Source: Sphagnum compactum (lineage: Eukaryota; Bryophyta; Sphagnopsida; Sphagnales). From it: a DNA stretch of 64,000 nucleotides. Within the stretch, counting starts at the first letter, position 1. Every line of letters starts with the position of its first letter. Both the position numbers and the translations under genes were made by a program. This document shows, piece after piece, positions 48,868 to 61,000 of the stretch. The stretch covers positions 6,974,157 to 7,038,156 of the forward strand of contig OZ234503.1 of assembly GCA_965153455.1 (NCBI GenBank). The letters run 5' to 3'. The notes beneath the pieces were generated by a model that was not told the origin of the DNA, did no database searches, and was given only the letters and a program-made list of their open reading frames with translations.

Positions 48868-51800
48868 ATGGTGAATATGGCTCCTCCCTCCGAGAAATCA
48901 ACGATGTCTTGCCAAGAGCGACCTTCCGCAGCTGCGGGCCACGTTCACAGCTCAGTTCATTCTTGCAGCGGAACTCCGGAGTTATCATCACTTCATAAGC
49001 ACAGCAGCAGCTATCCTGGAGTGTACATAATGCCTGCTGCTTTGTCCACTTCCCTGAGCGATAAGTCGATGGTTGGTGAAGAATCGCATCATGGAAATTA
49101 TAGCTCCTCCTCAGTCTACGAAGCAACTGCGGCTTCTGAATCAGCTGCCTGGCAGCGTTCAGACAACAACAGTTTTGCTACATTGTCAAAATCTTTGACT
49201 GCATTAGGGATGTCTGGCCATATGACTTCTACCTCTCCGCGTGCATTTCCTTCCTCGCAGTCTAACCGTGAGGACTCCAGCAATAGACTCGGCGCTGACT
49301 GTTGTGAAGAATTGCAGGATTGTTCTGCAGTGATAGGTGATCATGACTGGACACAGTTCATGAACACCGGTGGTGCCAGTGCTTTCTTCTCGAACTCGCG
49401 GCCTCAGGACGTGCTCATGATGCTTCCTTCCACCAACTCTATCGCACAATGTTCACCTCCACTTGTCGGTAGGTCGCATGGAGCTGGCAATGGAACCTGC
49501 AGTAGCATTGACGGCGCCGGGCCTGCGATGAGCGCTCGCGGATACCCAGCTGGATCTGGACACAACAATATTGCAAATCTAACGCCGACGACGGGAAACA
49601 CCTGGAGCACCTTGAACGCATCCAGTTGCCAAAGCTTGATAATGGATCCTTCTACTGGAGGTATTGCGCTTCAACGAGTGCGCCTTGCCACCTCGCAGCC
49701 TGCATCAGCGGAATTCGGCTCCGATCTAGAATTTCCGTCACGATTCTCATCTGTCACCGGTGAGAACATATGCTCCCAGCGCTGCTCTCATTCCTTGCAT
49801 GCATTGGCAGACGGACGGCTATCGGCCTGTGGTCCGAAACTCGCATCTCATGCACCGTCTGGACAGCATTGTGAGTTCCATGATGGAAGGCTTTCCAGCA
49901 CTGTGTCAGCGAGCTTTGCTGCACTCAGGATACCGAGTACTCATGCGGCAGGCTTAATCCCTGGAGCAGCATCGAAGCACCCCGGCGAGTGTACATTCGA
50001 GGGGACTCAAGGAAAGAAGGCCATGGTACGTGAAGGACCGTGGGAATCCTCTGCAATTCAACTAAACCCTGTCGCCGAGGCAAATCTCGACGACGACGGC
50101 GAACCGGGGAGTGGACTACTGCAAGTGGAATCTGTCAACGGAGCAACAGACATTACTACTACTGCGCCCATTATGACTACTGAGTACGACGATGGAAGTG
50201 CTGGTCAAGGGTTAGCATCTTGCGCCGAGCAAGCTGGTGAAAACAACAACTACAGGGCTTCTCAAGCTTCACGAGGTGGCCCGACTCCCGGTTTGGGAAA
50301 GCGCAAATTTACAACATCTCAAGAAAAAGACAACAATCTTTGTGGGGGCAATTTGGCTTGCTCTAGTGGAAGAGACGCCAAGGTGCCCATTTCTTCAAAG
50401 ACCATATATACCCAATTTCTTGTCCAGACGAGCCTGCCTTTCTATGCTTTATATTCTTCTTCTGGAACCTCTGCTTTTTGGAGCTTCCAGTACACAAAAT
50501 TTGTACTGATCATGAGGCTTCTTTTGACTCGGAATAATTACATTGCAGCTGACGGAAAGCGCCGGGGAGCCAACAGCAAAGCGGTTCAAATGTGGGGAGG
50601 GAGACAATGGTAATAAGCTCAAGGCAGAACACAGTACGAGCGATCAATCAGGAGAATCAAGCCCCCTGGAGTCTACGAGAGACGATGGGCCCCCGAAGCC
50701 TCCAGAACGTCATCCCAAGCAGGACTATATCCATGTGCGAGCTCGAAGGGGTCAAGCCACTGACAGCCATAGCCTCGCAGAAAGGGTAATAATAATGATA
50801 ACGATCTCGCCAATAGAAACATGGCAACACCCATCTCTTCTCTCTCTTGCTGCTAGACAGTTGTAGAAAAATCTTTCACGTTTTGTCAATTTCTTCAACA
50901 TGGAACACCCTTTTGATTCATCCTCATTCGCTCCGTGTCTTCGCGTGATGAGCAATTGAAGGCCATCTCTTTGCATCCGTTTTGTGGTTGTCTCTGTGCC
51001 CATTTCTTGAAACCGCGTTCTTCACAAGTGAAATATGGAGAAGACTGATCATGTTACATTATATGCCTTTGGATCTCTCCAGGTCCGCCGGGAGAAGATC
51101 AGCGAGCGCATGAAGTTTCTCCAAGATCTTGTCCCAGGCTGTAACAAGGTACCTACTGTAATTCATGCATAATTCTGGGTTTTCCAATATGAACAATTGA
51201 CTAGATCTATAGAGATAGAGCCATGGAAAACCATTTATGAGCTCAATTTAGGCATGTTGCTCACATGTGTCCCTCTTCTCTTTGCCCATCTAATCATTAG
51301 CTATCTTCTCTTGCTCTCTATTGGGAGCAAGATAGAGAGAAGTTCACAACACCACTATTGTTGAGCCCCCCATCTTTCTCAAATACCATTTTCTGCTACA
51401 GGTTACAGGAAAGGCCGTCATGCTGGATGAGATCATCAACTATGTGCAATCTTTACAGCACCAAGTGGAGGTTAGTCACTTCACCAAGCTACTTCCCTAG
51501 AGAGCTAGTGCCAGATGCTTGGTCATAGAATTGAAAGCTCCCTGAGGGAGATTTTGAGTGAAATAAATATTCTTGAACTTATTAGCATGCACTTCCCCTG
51601 CTGACCAGCACTTTTGACTTGAAAACCTGTGCAGTTTCTGTCGATGAAGTTGGCTGCAGTTAATCCACGACTTGACTTCCATTTGGATAGTATATTTCAC
51701 AAGGTCTGGGAGTGGGCCACTTGAAATCATGGAATCCCTTGAGAACTGTTTGAAACTTGGTCACACTTTTGTATCATTCTCTTTGGTTCTGTTGAACTTT

Positions 51801-52906
51801 GTCCTAGCATTATCAGTATGCACTATGCATTCTTACGGAATTTAGAACCTTGAGACACCAACTTGCTTTTAACTATGTCATGGTTTAAATATAACAATCA
51901 TTTTAGCTTCCACACAATATGCCTGCACAGTTTCACACCCTGAGGATACTTGAGGAAACTGATTGTGCAAGTACTAAATTGGTGTTGCAGATGGTGCAAT
52001 CTTGTGCTTCACCACCAACCACTTTGTTGGGTTCTGATCATGGTGTGCACCATGAACATCCTCTTCAAGCAGAATATCAAGTTCCTTTCCAGCTGGCTGG
52101 CCCTTGTGGTGCAGACTTCAGAGCTCGAAGAGCTGCTGCATCTGAAGCTTACCTAAGACAAACCCAAAGTGACCCTCTCTGTAGCCGGCTGGCTGCTACA
52201 GTTAGCCATGGGGAACCTCTGTCTCAGGTATTTAGACCACCACATCCAAAATAGAACAAATGCTAGAGTGATATATAACTGCTAAGCAAGTTCCAAGCTC
52301 TTTTTAAGCCTGTCCCTTGTAGATCCAAACTCAACCTTCTTTGCACAAAATCTCTGGCTCACAAACAGTAAACATATTTTGAATTTCTGCTTAAAGAAAC
52401 AGTTCTCTTTTCTCTTTGTGCTGCAGACATCAAGCGCATTGGATGGTGAGTTGCAAAGTGTCGTTCAGATGGGATTCAAGGCAGACTGGAGTTCTTCACA
52501 TGGTGCCATCAAGGTAAAATACCTCCTCAACAGTTACATATCCCTTCATCATATGGTGGAGCACTTGAAATTTGTAACATTGGAGACCAGGTCAGCAGTA
52601 AGCTTAAAACCCTCTTGAGAGTGACACAGACTCACAGGAAATTTTGTTAGCAGAAGCAGGCCAAATGAAGAGGGAACAATGAGAAAGCAAAATGGTTTGT
52701 GCAGAAAAATAGTGAAGTCCAACTTGCTTAAGTAAAATCCTTCCATGATGATTGAAGTCTATGATTGTTGAGCTTTACTCAAGACAGTTTGGATCATATG
52801 CCAAGCATGGGGTGAATGACTGATTTTTTTTTTGCAGTATCATCATAAACATGACCAGAGTTTCACAACTCCATGGAGGTCTGCCACAAGCCACAGCAGC
52901 TACTAA
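48868..52906 (+). CDS. bHLH transcription factor, subfamily XII-like, eight coding exons
   Basis: Inferred exons are 48868-50382, 50549-50785, 51083-51148, 51402-51470, 51635-51703, 51991-52227, 52427-52513 and 52838-52906. All junctions are phase 0 with GT/AG borders, giving about 782 residues and TAA at 52904. The first ATG of the frame (48868) was chosen; a second in-frame ATG lies at 48877. Residues 1-505 are one Ser-rich, disordered-looking exon with [12 protein letters not shown] near its end. Exon 2 ends in [18 protein letters not shown] and exon 3 begins [20 protein letters not shown]. This gives the His5-Glu9-Arg13 set for E-box/G-box binding (about 579-587) and then helix-loop-helix through exons 4-5 ([17 protein letters not shown]). 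LQSVVQMGF near 740-748 is the C-terminal motif of the BEE/CIB/BPE-type group. It is a nuclear DNA-binding dimeric regulator. The N-terminus is unusually long for the group. The acceptor of exon 6 (51990) is the least certain; one at about 51905 also keeps phase. Confidence 0.85.
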
Positions 52907-53399
52907 AAAAATGTACAGATTAATGTACTTCTAAGATGGATGCATATACATTTGGCTGCGAACCAACTTCATTTCTAGCAATACTTCATCCAGAACTGAA
53001 AACAATGGAACCAGCCATAAGTTGTAGTTGCAGAGAGGCATGAGGATTGCTGCACTCCCTTCAAAGTATTGCTGCATGCACTTGTTGGGTGAAGATTTTG
53101 CACAGGAGTCAAGAAGATCAATTAGAGGACACTTTGACCAAGTTTAGGAGAAACTGCTTTGTCCCAAGAAAGCAAGATCACACTTCAAGGGCAGATTATA
53201 TACATCCAGTGGTCATTAGTGGTCATTATATTATTGTGGACATTGGTTTAGACAATCAAACACCACAAAATTGAGAGTTTCTGCACTTTGTCCAATGCAT
53301 CTAGTTGATTGTACAACAAATGTTTGAAGTTTCACCTTGAATGTGTTTTATGGTCAACAACTAGCAAATACGCTTTCCCATCAAGTTTTACAAGGATTT
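52907..53399 (+). other. 3' flank of the bHLH gene
   Basis: This should contain the 3' UTR, but no clear AATAAA signal was seen near the stop. A frame of 75 codons at 53047-53274 has no recognised family. Confidence 0.4.
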
Positions 53400-54440
53400 T
53401 TTGATGAACGATTGATCCAACATAGAATCTCCAACTTAAGAACTCTAAAATCAAGCTCATCCACACAGGTGCCTATGAGATTTTGCAAGATGCTTGCCTA
53501 AAGTTAGATCTTCTTGTGAATGGTAAATCAAATGAATGCACAGACCCTTTCGATGGACAATTTTGGATTTCCTTTGGATTGAAATTGTGCTTTTGTAATG
53601 TCAAAAAAAATGGATGTGTTGACTCACCATGCTTATTGGGTATGCCAAATCCGGCCAACTACACAACATGGGCATACATCAAGGATCCCACAGCTTGTTG
53701 ATAAGGAACCTTCACCATCCGAACATCCTTATTTTCATTTTTCTTCAACTTTGTCTTAGGATCAAGTGGCACTCCGATGGCTTTGTAATCCTCCATACAA
53801 AAGCGTTTGAGAATCTCCTTGAGATATCCAATTTGGTTGATGTAAAGTAAACGTTGTGCACGATCCCTTTCCACTTCCATGCCAAGGAAGAAATGCAAAT
53901 CGCCAAGATCTTTTGAACTTTTGAGAAAGTTCTTCCTTTACTTGCAAAAGCTTGTCCTTATTATCACACACCAAGATGAGATCATCGACGTAGACGGCAA
54001 TGAAAAATTTGACATCTCCCACTTGCGCAACGTACATGCTAAAATCCGCATCACTCCTCACAAACTTGATGCTTTTCAAGAAAGCATTTAATTTTTGGTT
54101 CCAAGCCCTTGGAAATTGTTTCAACTTGTACAATGACTTGTGAAGCTTGCACACAAGATGTTCACCTTCTTGTGTGAATCCTTTGGGTTGTTCCATGTAG
54201 ATCTCCTCTTCAAGGTCACCATTGAGAAATGCGGTTTTGACGTCCATTTGATGAATCTCCATGTTTTCAATGGCCGTTAATGCAAGGATACAACGAATTG
54301 ACACAAACTTTACAACGGGTGCAAAAGTTTCATTGTAATCAACTCCAAATGTTTGGGTGAAACCTCTTGCCACAAGTCTAGCCTTGTAACGTTCAACTTT
54401 ACCATGGACCCCATGTTTGATTCTAATGCACTCCCAAGTT
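53400..54440 (-). pseudogene. Copia-type retrotransposon reverse transcriptase relic
   Basis: The minus strand reads, from about 54435, HGVHGKVERYKARLVARGFT, then VDYNETFAPVVKF, HQMDVKTAFLNGDLEEEIYM, LVCKLHKSLYKLKQ and VYVDDL (catalytic YVDD-type site, 53981-53995). A frameshift near 53890 leads to MHFFLGMEVERD and YINQIGYLKEILKRF. Further shifts near 53690 and 53620 lead to a CSWPDLAYPISMVSQH block and a decayed RNase H-side segment. No LTRs, integrase or gag were found nearby, so it is a fragment and is not functional. It lies about 0.5 kb beyond the bHLH stop in opposite orientation. Confidence 0.85.
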
Positions 54441-54444
54441 CCTA

Positions 54445-55080
54445 GTTAGACCCAAGATGGGTCTAAGTTACATAAACATCGAAATTATGAGGAACTCGGG
54501 GCACACTCCAAGCTCTCAACACTAAAAAGGGTAGAGGGGCATGTTGAGGCTTCGGGATGGGACTAGGAAGAATGACAAGCTTTAATTACTCACTCGTACT
54601 TGCACCAACCAACCAACAAGTTGGTTAGTACAATTTTTGGAGCACCTTTAGTGCTAGGACAAGTCACGGGTTTATGTCACATTTTGTGTAATGTAGTTCA
54701 TTTACAAGATACATCCAATAAATAAATTTGAATCCCATCCACTTTCAATAGTTTGGAAAATTGTTCACAAACATACATGCCTTGATCTTCAGGTGTAGAT
54801 CTATGTTGACACATGTATTCAACACCTCCATGGTAGCAAGAGAATTAGGCTATACATATTTGTATGAATTCAAAAATCAAACCTAGAAACTACATCAAAG
54901 CTAAAAGGAACAAACTTTGATAATTCAAAAAGAAACTACAACATTGAAAAAATACAATATGAAATTGTAAGAGCTTCAAGAAACAAATGGAAATTTTTCA
55001 AAAAAACACCAACAAGAATGGAATTTTTTTTAAAAATGAAACACTAAATTCCAATTCAATGGGATGTTACCAAAGGGAGG
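54445..55080. other. Intergenic DNA
   Basis: No gene or repeat is supported between the Copia relic and the CACTA element. A Copia-related origin of the first part cannot be excluded. Confidence 0.4.
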
Positions 55081-55439
55081 TAAACACTAATAGAAAAACC
55101 CCCCCTTTTGCAACTGCAGTTTCAACTATTGTTCAAATACATAGTTGAAAACTACAAAAATAGTTACAAATTATTTTTTGTAACTGGGAAATGTTTTTCT
55201 CAACTGCAAACTAACCGAGTCAATAAGTACAAGTCAAGATAGTCATTACAATTGAAAGTGTGTGCCACATGTCAATACCATATTAATAGCCACTACTAAC
55301 CATTTTAGTCGCAAAATGTTCCACCAATCTAGTTGAGGGATGTTGTTAACTACCCTCGCATGGTGGATGATTTTCATCCGCTGACTGGGCATGATGTCAG
55401 CAGACATTTAGTTGTAATTTTGACTATGCTAAATGTATG

Positions 55440-55860
55440 AAGTTGGAATGTTTGTCCAATAGTGAGGTGACGCGTGGCACATTTGTAACCCTAAACCAAT
55501 AGTCCACCCAAAGTAAAAGATTAGTTGGAAGGTTGACCGTGTTGCAACTACGATGAAAAAATCATTTGGCCAATAATGAACTAACACATGGCGATTTCAT
55601 ATGTTCAATGGATTAGTCAAGGTGTAGTAGAGATTGAGTTGCAAGGTTAACTATTGCACAACTATGTTTGTGGAGCATTTAGGTTAATAGCGAGGCAACA
55701 TGTGGCATTTTTAATTGTGCACCATGTTGCACAATACGACAAATTGAACGAATGGCCAGTAATGAAGTGACGTGTGGCACACTCACGCCCCTATAACAAA
55801 AGTCGAACAATAATAAAAACTTAATTAATAGGTTGACTGGATTTAACAATAATGCTAAGG
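55440..55860. repeat. Degenerate tandem repeat inside the CACTA element
   Basis: Four diverged units of about 100-115 bp have anchors AGTGAGGTGACGCGTGGCAC, AATGAACTAACACATGGCG, AGCGAGGCAACATGTGGCA and AATGAAGTGACGTGTGGCAC. Where preserved they are followed by TTAGTTGGAAGGTTGAC-like strings. Non-coding. Confidence 0.55.
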
Positions 55861-56139
55861 GGCGAGGTGCATCAACAGAGTTGTGAAAGGAGTCAAGCTT
55901 AAATACAAATCTTAACTAGTATAGTGGGAGATATATGTAAGAAAAGAGGTCAAAATTAGTTGCCCAAAAGTTAACATGTGTATTTTCTTTTGTCATTATA
56001 ATTGATATTGAGTTGACTAATGGACTACAATGCAATTGGCATTAAGTTGTATCTTTATTATCTTCAAACCTCAATTAAAGAAAATTCAAGATGCAACACT
56101 CCACTAACTCCTACAATCAGTTGTAAATATGTGACTTCC

Positions 56140-57430
56140 TATTCTGGGTTTAGGGTTTAGGGTTACATGGGTGTTCCCACCAAAATTGGGTTTTTTTTTT
56201 GGGGTTTTGAGGTGACCTACCCCCCCATTTTCAAGGGTTCTGAAGCCAATGGTGTGATAAAATTTTCATAATGTATCACCATTTGAAAGATATGGGGGGT
56301 ATGAAATTTCAGGGGGGCCGGATAGATGAGGGCATAAAGGGTTAATTATGATACATGTTGAAAGTTTTGAAGTGACCTACCCCCCCATTTTCCAGTGTTT
56401 TAAAGCTATTGGTGAAGTTATTTGTGCCTAAAAGTGTAAGATTTTCAAGATATGGAAGATTTGGGGTTTTTGGGTTACATGGGCATTTTGGCCCAATTGC
56501 GATTATTTTTTTGGGATTTGGAGATGACCTACCCCCCCCCCATTTTCAAGTGTTTTAAACAAGATGGTGCAAAAACATTTTCATAATCTATCACCATTTG
56601 CAAGATATGGCGGGGTTTGACTTTTGCAGGTCCTGGTTGACTTTTCCTGTATGTGCACAGAATTTGAAGGTTTCCAGGGCTTACCCCTTTATTTTCAAAG
56701 GCTGTGATGTTAATGTTGGCATTTTTGTGAAAACTAGTACATCACGACATCACATTGTGTATTCTACCCAACTCCTTGGGTTTTGGGTTACATGCCCATG
56801 GTGGGTGCGACACCTCCGCCTTCACCTATACATATGATCCGGGCATCCCGAGTGTAATGCCGGTGGCTGGTGGCTGTTTGACCAGGAAAAAGGGAGTGGG
56901 ATGCTTGGCTGTTTGAGCGCAATGCCTGGCTGTTTTTGTTGACTTTTTTCATTTTTTGTTACTTTTAGTTACTTTTTTTACTGCTTGTAACTTTGATAAA
57001 TTACTTTTTACTGTGCCAGGAGGGGCAGGGTTTATATTATATTCATTGTGCGACGGGGGAAAGGGTGCACCTTGGGTTTAGGGTTTAAGGTTAGGGTTTA
57101 GGGTTTAGCCCAGGTTTAGGGTTTAGCCCAAGTTTAGGGTTTAGGGTTTAGGGTTACATGGGTGTTCCCACCAAAATTGGGTTTTTTTTTTGGGGTTTTG
57201 AGGTGACCTACCCCCCCATTTTCAAGGGTTCTGATCATCATGGTGCATTTATTTTTACCTAATCTATCACCATTTGAAAGATATGGGCGGTGTGAAATTT
57301 CAAGGGGGCCGGATAGATGAGGGCATGAAGGGTTAATTATTAATGAGTTTGAAAGTTTCAAGGTGACCTACCCCCCCATTTTCATGTGTTCTGAAACTAA
57401 TGGTGGTGTTATTTTTGCTTAAAAGTGTTA
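56140..57430. repeat. Multi-copy GACCTACCCCCCCATTTTC repeat
   Basis: GACCTACCCCCCCATTTTC, with slight variation in the C run, occurs five times (about 56214, 56379, 56525, 57205 and 57366). Most are followed by a GTTCTGA/GTTTTAAA segment and a TATCACCATTTGAAAGATAT segment. The block from about 56150 to 56345 is repeated nearly intact from about 57140 to 57340, including GTTACATGGGTGTTCCCACC and CCGGATAGATGAGGGCAT. Confidence 0.8.
57070..57155. repeat. Interstitial telomere-type (TTTAGGG)n repeats
   Basis: About nine perfect or near-perfect TTTAGGG units occur here, interrupted by CCCAGG and CCCAAG. Two more units lie at about 56151-56165. TTTAGGG is the standard plant telomere unit. Both tracts run straight into the GTTACATGGG start of the duplicated block. 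Confidence 0.85.
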
Positions 57431-57969
57431 TACCAATGTTTGTAGAGCATGGCACAATGGTTGTTGTCATGTTTACTAAATAACATTTGCAATTGAAGTG
57501 TCAACATAATATGTAAGACTATTCAACATTCATTTTTTACCTTTCAACTTGTAGTCATAGTCGAGAAATAATCTTGCAGTGCACTTGCAACGAAGACATT
57601 AGTCCCAATCTCAATGTCATCCATCCATGTGTGATAGATTCCATCATTATGTTTTGTAATTGACCAAAGTAGTTGAACATGGGGGGATGCATCACCTCGA
57701 GAGGCTTGATTATAAACTATGTAAATTTCCAAGTCAACATTTCAACTAAAATTCAATTGTAGACCATGGGGTGCTAAAAATATTCCATGAGCTCCAAAAT
57801 ATTTGGGATTCACCTTCATTCATCCACCAAAAAAGTAGGCAGCTCAATTTAGATGGAAATTGTGAATAAACTTTTTAAATATTCAAAAAATTACACTTGA
57901 AACATAGTGGAAGATGACGTCAAGTTGAAAGTGGGTTAGTTGAAAAAAAATGTTTTCTACTAGTGATAT

Positions 57970-58095
57970 AATTGGCAATGGATGAAAGAAATTATATCGA
58001 ATTCAAACACACCTTAACAAATTAAATTCCTTGTGTACATTAAATTGGAAAATAAACATAAGTAATTCTTGTAAGCTCATACAAATTAAGCTCCC
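57970..58095. other. Spacer between CACTA element and LRR array
   Basis: Short AT-rich spacer. No feature was seen. Confidence 0.5.
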
Positions 58096-58099
58096 ACAA

Positions 58100-61000
58100 C
58101 TAAAACTTTTGGAGTGCATTTAATTGGCCAATGTACATGTAAGTAATTCTTGCAAGTTAAAGCATTCACACCAATCAAGATTTTCAAATGTACTCAATGA
58201 CCAATAGATGAAACTAGTTTTTTTCAAATTGGAACACCTTGACAAATGAAACACTTTGAGTGCATTCAATTGGCCAATAGAAGAAGGTAAGTCTTTCAAG
58301 TAAGAACATTTTGACAAATAATGCTTTTGGAGTGCATTCAATTAACCAATAAATGAAAATAATTCTTTCAAATTAGAAAACCTTGACAAATTAAGCTTTT
58401 ACAGAGCATTCAATTAAATTAATAAATGAAAACAATTCTTTCAAATTAAAAACCTTGACAAATTAAGCTTTTTGAGTGCATTCAATTAACCAACAAATGA
58501 AGATAGTTCTTTTAAATTAGAATGCCCTGACAAATTAAGCTTTTACAGAGCATTCAATTGGTCAATAGACGAAGGTAGTTTTTTCAAGTTGGAACACTTT
58601 GACAAATTAAGCTATTAGAATGCATTCAATTGTTCAATAGATGAAGGTAGTTCTTTCAAGTTGGAAGACTCTAACAAATAAAGCTTTTGGAGTGCATTCA
58701 ATTGACCAATAGATGAAGGTAGTTCTTTCAAATTTGAACACCATTTCAAATCAAACTTTTGTACTACATTCGAATCGCCAATAGATGAAGGTAGTTCTTT
58801 TAAGTCAGAACACCATTTCAAATCAAGCTTTTGAAGTGTATTCAATTGGCCAATAGATGAAGGTAGGTTTTTTAAGTTGGAACACTTTGATAAATCAAGC
58901 TCCTAAAGTGCATTCAATTGGCCAATAGATGAATGTAGGTCTTTCAAGTTGGAACACTCTGATAAATCAAGCTCCTAAAATGCATTCAATTGACCAATAG
59001 ATGAAAGTACGTTTTTCAAGTTGGACACCATTTCAAATTAAGCTTTTGGAATGTATTCAATTGGCCAATAGATGAAGGTAGTTCTTTCAAATTGGAACAC
59101 CACGACAAATTGAGCTTTTGAAATGCATTCAATTGGCCAATAGATGAAGGTAGTTCTTTCAAGTTGAAACATCCTTTCAAATTAAGCTTTTGGAGTGCAT
59201 TCAATTGGCCAATAGATGAAGGTAGTTCTTTCAAGTTGAAACATCCTTTCAAATTAAGCTTTTGGAGTGCATTCAATTGGCCAATAGATGAAGGTAGTTC
59301 TTCCAACCCTAAACACCCAATCAAATCAAACTTTTCAAATGCATTCAATTGGCCAATAAATGAAGGCAATTATTTCAAGTTGGAACACTATAACAAATAA
59401 AGCTTTTGGAATGCATTCAATTGGCCAATATATGAAGGTAGTTCTTTCAACTCGGAATATTTCGACAAATCAAGCTTGTGGAGTGCATTCAATTGGCCAA
59501 TAGATGAAGGTAGTTCTTTCAATTTGGAACACCCTGATAAGTCAAGCTCCTGGAGTGCATTCAATTGGCCAATAGATGAAAGTAGTTCTTTCAAGTTGGA
59601 ACATTCCGACAAATCAAGCTTTTGGAGTGCATTCAATTGGCCAATAAATGAAGGTAGTTCTTTCAACTCAGAACATTTTGACAAATCAAGCTTGTGGAGT
59701 GCATTCAATTGGGTAATAGATGAAGGTAGTTCTTTCAAGTTTGAACACCATTTCAAATCAAACTTTTGTACTACATTCGAATCGCCAATAGATGAAGGTA
59801 GTTCTTCCAAGTTGGAACATTTCGACAAATCAAGCTTTTGGAGTGCATTCAATTGGCCAATAGATGAAGGTAGGTATCTCAAGTTGTCACACCGTTGCAA
59901 ATAAAGTTCTTGGAGTGCATTCAATTGGCCAATAGATGAAGGTAGTTCTTTCAACTTGGAACACACTAACAAGTCAAGCTCCTGGAGTGCATTCAATTGG
60001 CCAATAGATGAAGGTAGTTCTTCCAATTCGAAACACCATGTCAAATAAAACTCCTGGAGTGCATTCAATTGGCCAATAAATGAAGGTAGTTCTTGCAAGT
60101 TGGAACATTCCGACAAATCAAACTTTTGGAGTGCATTCAATTGGCCAATAGATGAAGGTAGTTCTTTCAAATTGGAACACTTTAACAATTCAAGCTCCCG
60201 AAATGCATTCAATTGGCCAATAGATGAAGGTAGTTCTTTCAAGTTGGAACATCCTTTCAAATTAAGCTTTTGGAGTGCATTCAATTGGCCAATAGATGAA
60301 GGTAGTTCTTTCAAGTTGGAACACCCTGACAAGTCAAGCTTTTGGAGTGCATTCAATTAGCCAATAGTTGAAGGTAGTTCTTTCAAATTGAAAAACTTTA
60401 ATAAATAAAGTTCCTGGAATGCATTTAATTAGCCAATAGATGAAGGTAGTTCTTTCAAGTTACGACACCATTTCAAATTAAGTTTTTGGAGTGCATTCAA
60501 TTTGCCAATAGATGAAGGTAGTTCTTTCAACTTAGAACACCCTGACAAGTCAAGCTCCTGGAGTGCACTTAATTGGCTAATAGATGAAGGTAGTTCTTCC
60601 AAATCGGAACACCATGTCAAATAAAGCTCTTGGAGTGCATTCAATTGGCCAATAGATGAAGGTAGTCCTTTCAAGTTAAAACATCCTTTCAAATTAAGCT
60701 TTTGGAGTGCATTCAATTGGCCAATAGATGAAGGTAGTTCTTCCAAGTAGGAACATTCCGACAAATCAAACTTCTGGAGTGCATTCAATTGGTCAATAGA
60801 TGAAGGTAGTTCTTTCAACTTGAAACACCTAGTCAAATCAAGCTTTTGGAGTGCATTCAATTGGCCAATAGATGAAGGTAGTTCTTCCAAGTTGGAACAT
60901 TCCGACAAATCAAACTTCTGGAGTGCATTCAATTGGTCAATAGATGAAGGTAGTTCTTTCAACTTGAAACACCTAGTCAAATCAAGCTTTTGGAGTGCAT

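Larger units (their letters stand above)
55085..57965. mobile_element. Non-autonomous CACTA (EnSpm/CMC) element, about 2.9 kb
   Basis: The left end CACTAATAGAAAAAC is matched by the inverted right end CACTAGTAGAAAACA, the typical CACTA terminus. Subterminal sequence next to the left end holds short inverted TAGTTGAAAAC/AACTAT-type motifs, as expected for transposase binding. No transposase frame is present inside, so it is non-autonomous. Flanking triplets are AAA and ATA, not an exact 3-bp duplication, so age or rearrangement has blurred the borders. The interior carries two repeat zones and telomere-type sequence, listed separately. Confidence 0.6.

Noticed and set aside
50383-50613. Extension of the bHLH first exon to the in-frame stop at 50613
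   Set aside because: A GT donor at 50383 and an AG acceptor at 50548 join two phase-0 frames and restore the family sequence. The read-through segment is hydrophobic and unlike the family.
51919-51990. Starting bHLH exon 6 at 51905 or 51919 instead of 51991
   Set aside because: These also keep phase, but the sequence after 51990 ([14 protein letters not shown]) fits the family better and the acceptor GTGTTGCAG is good. The longer form is kept as an alternative.
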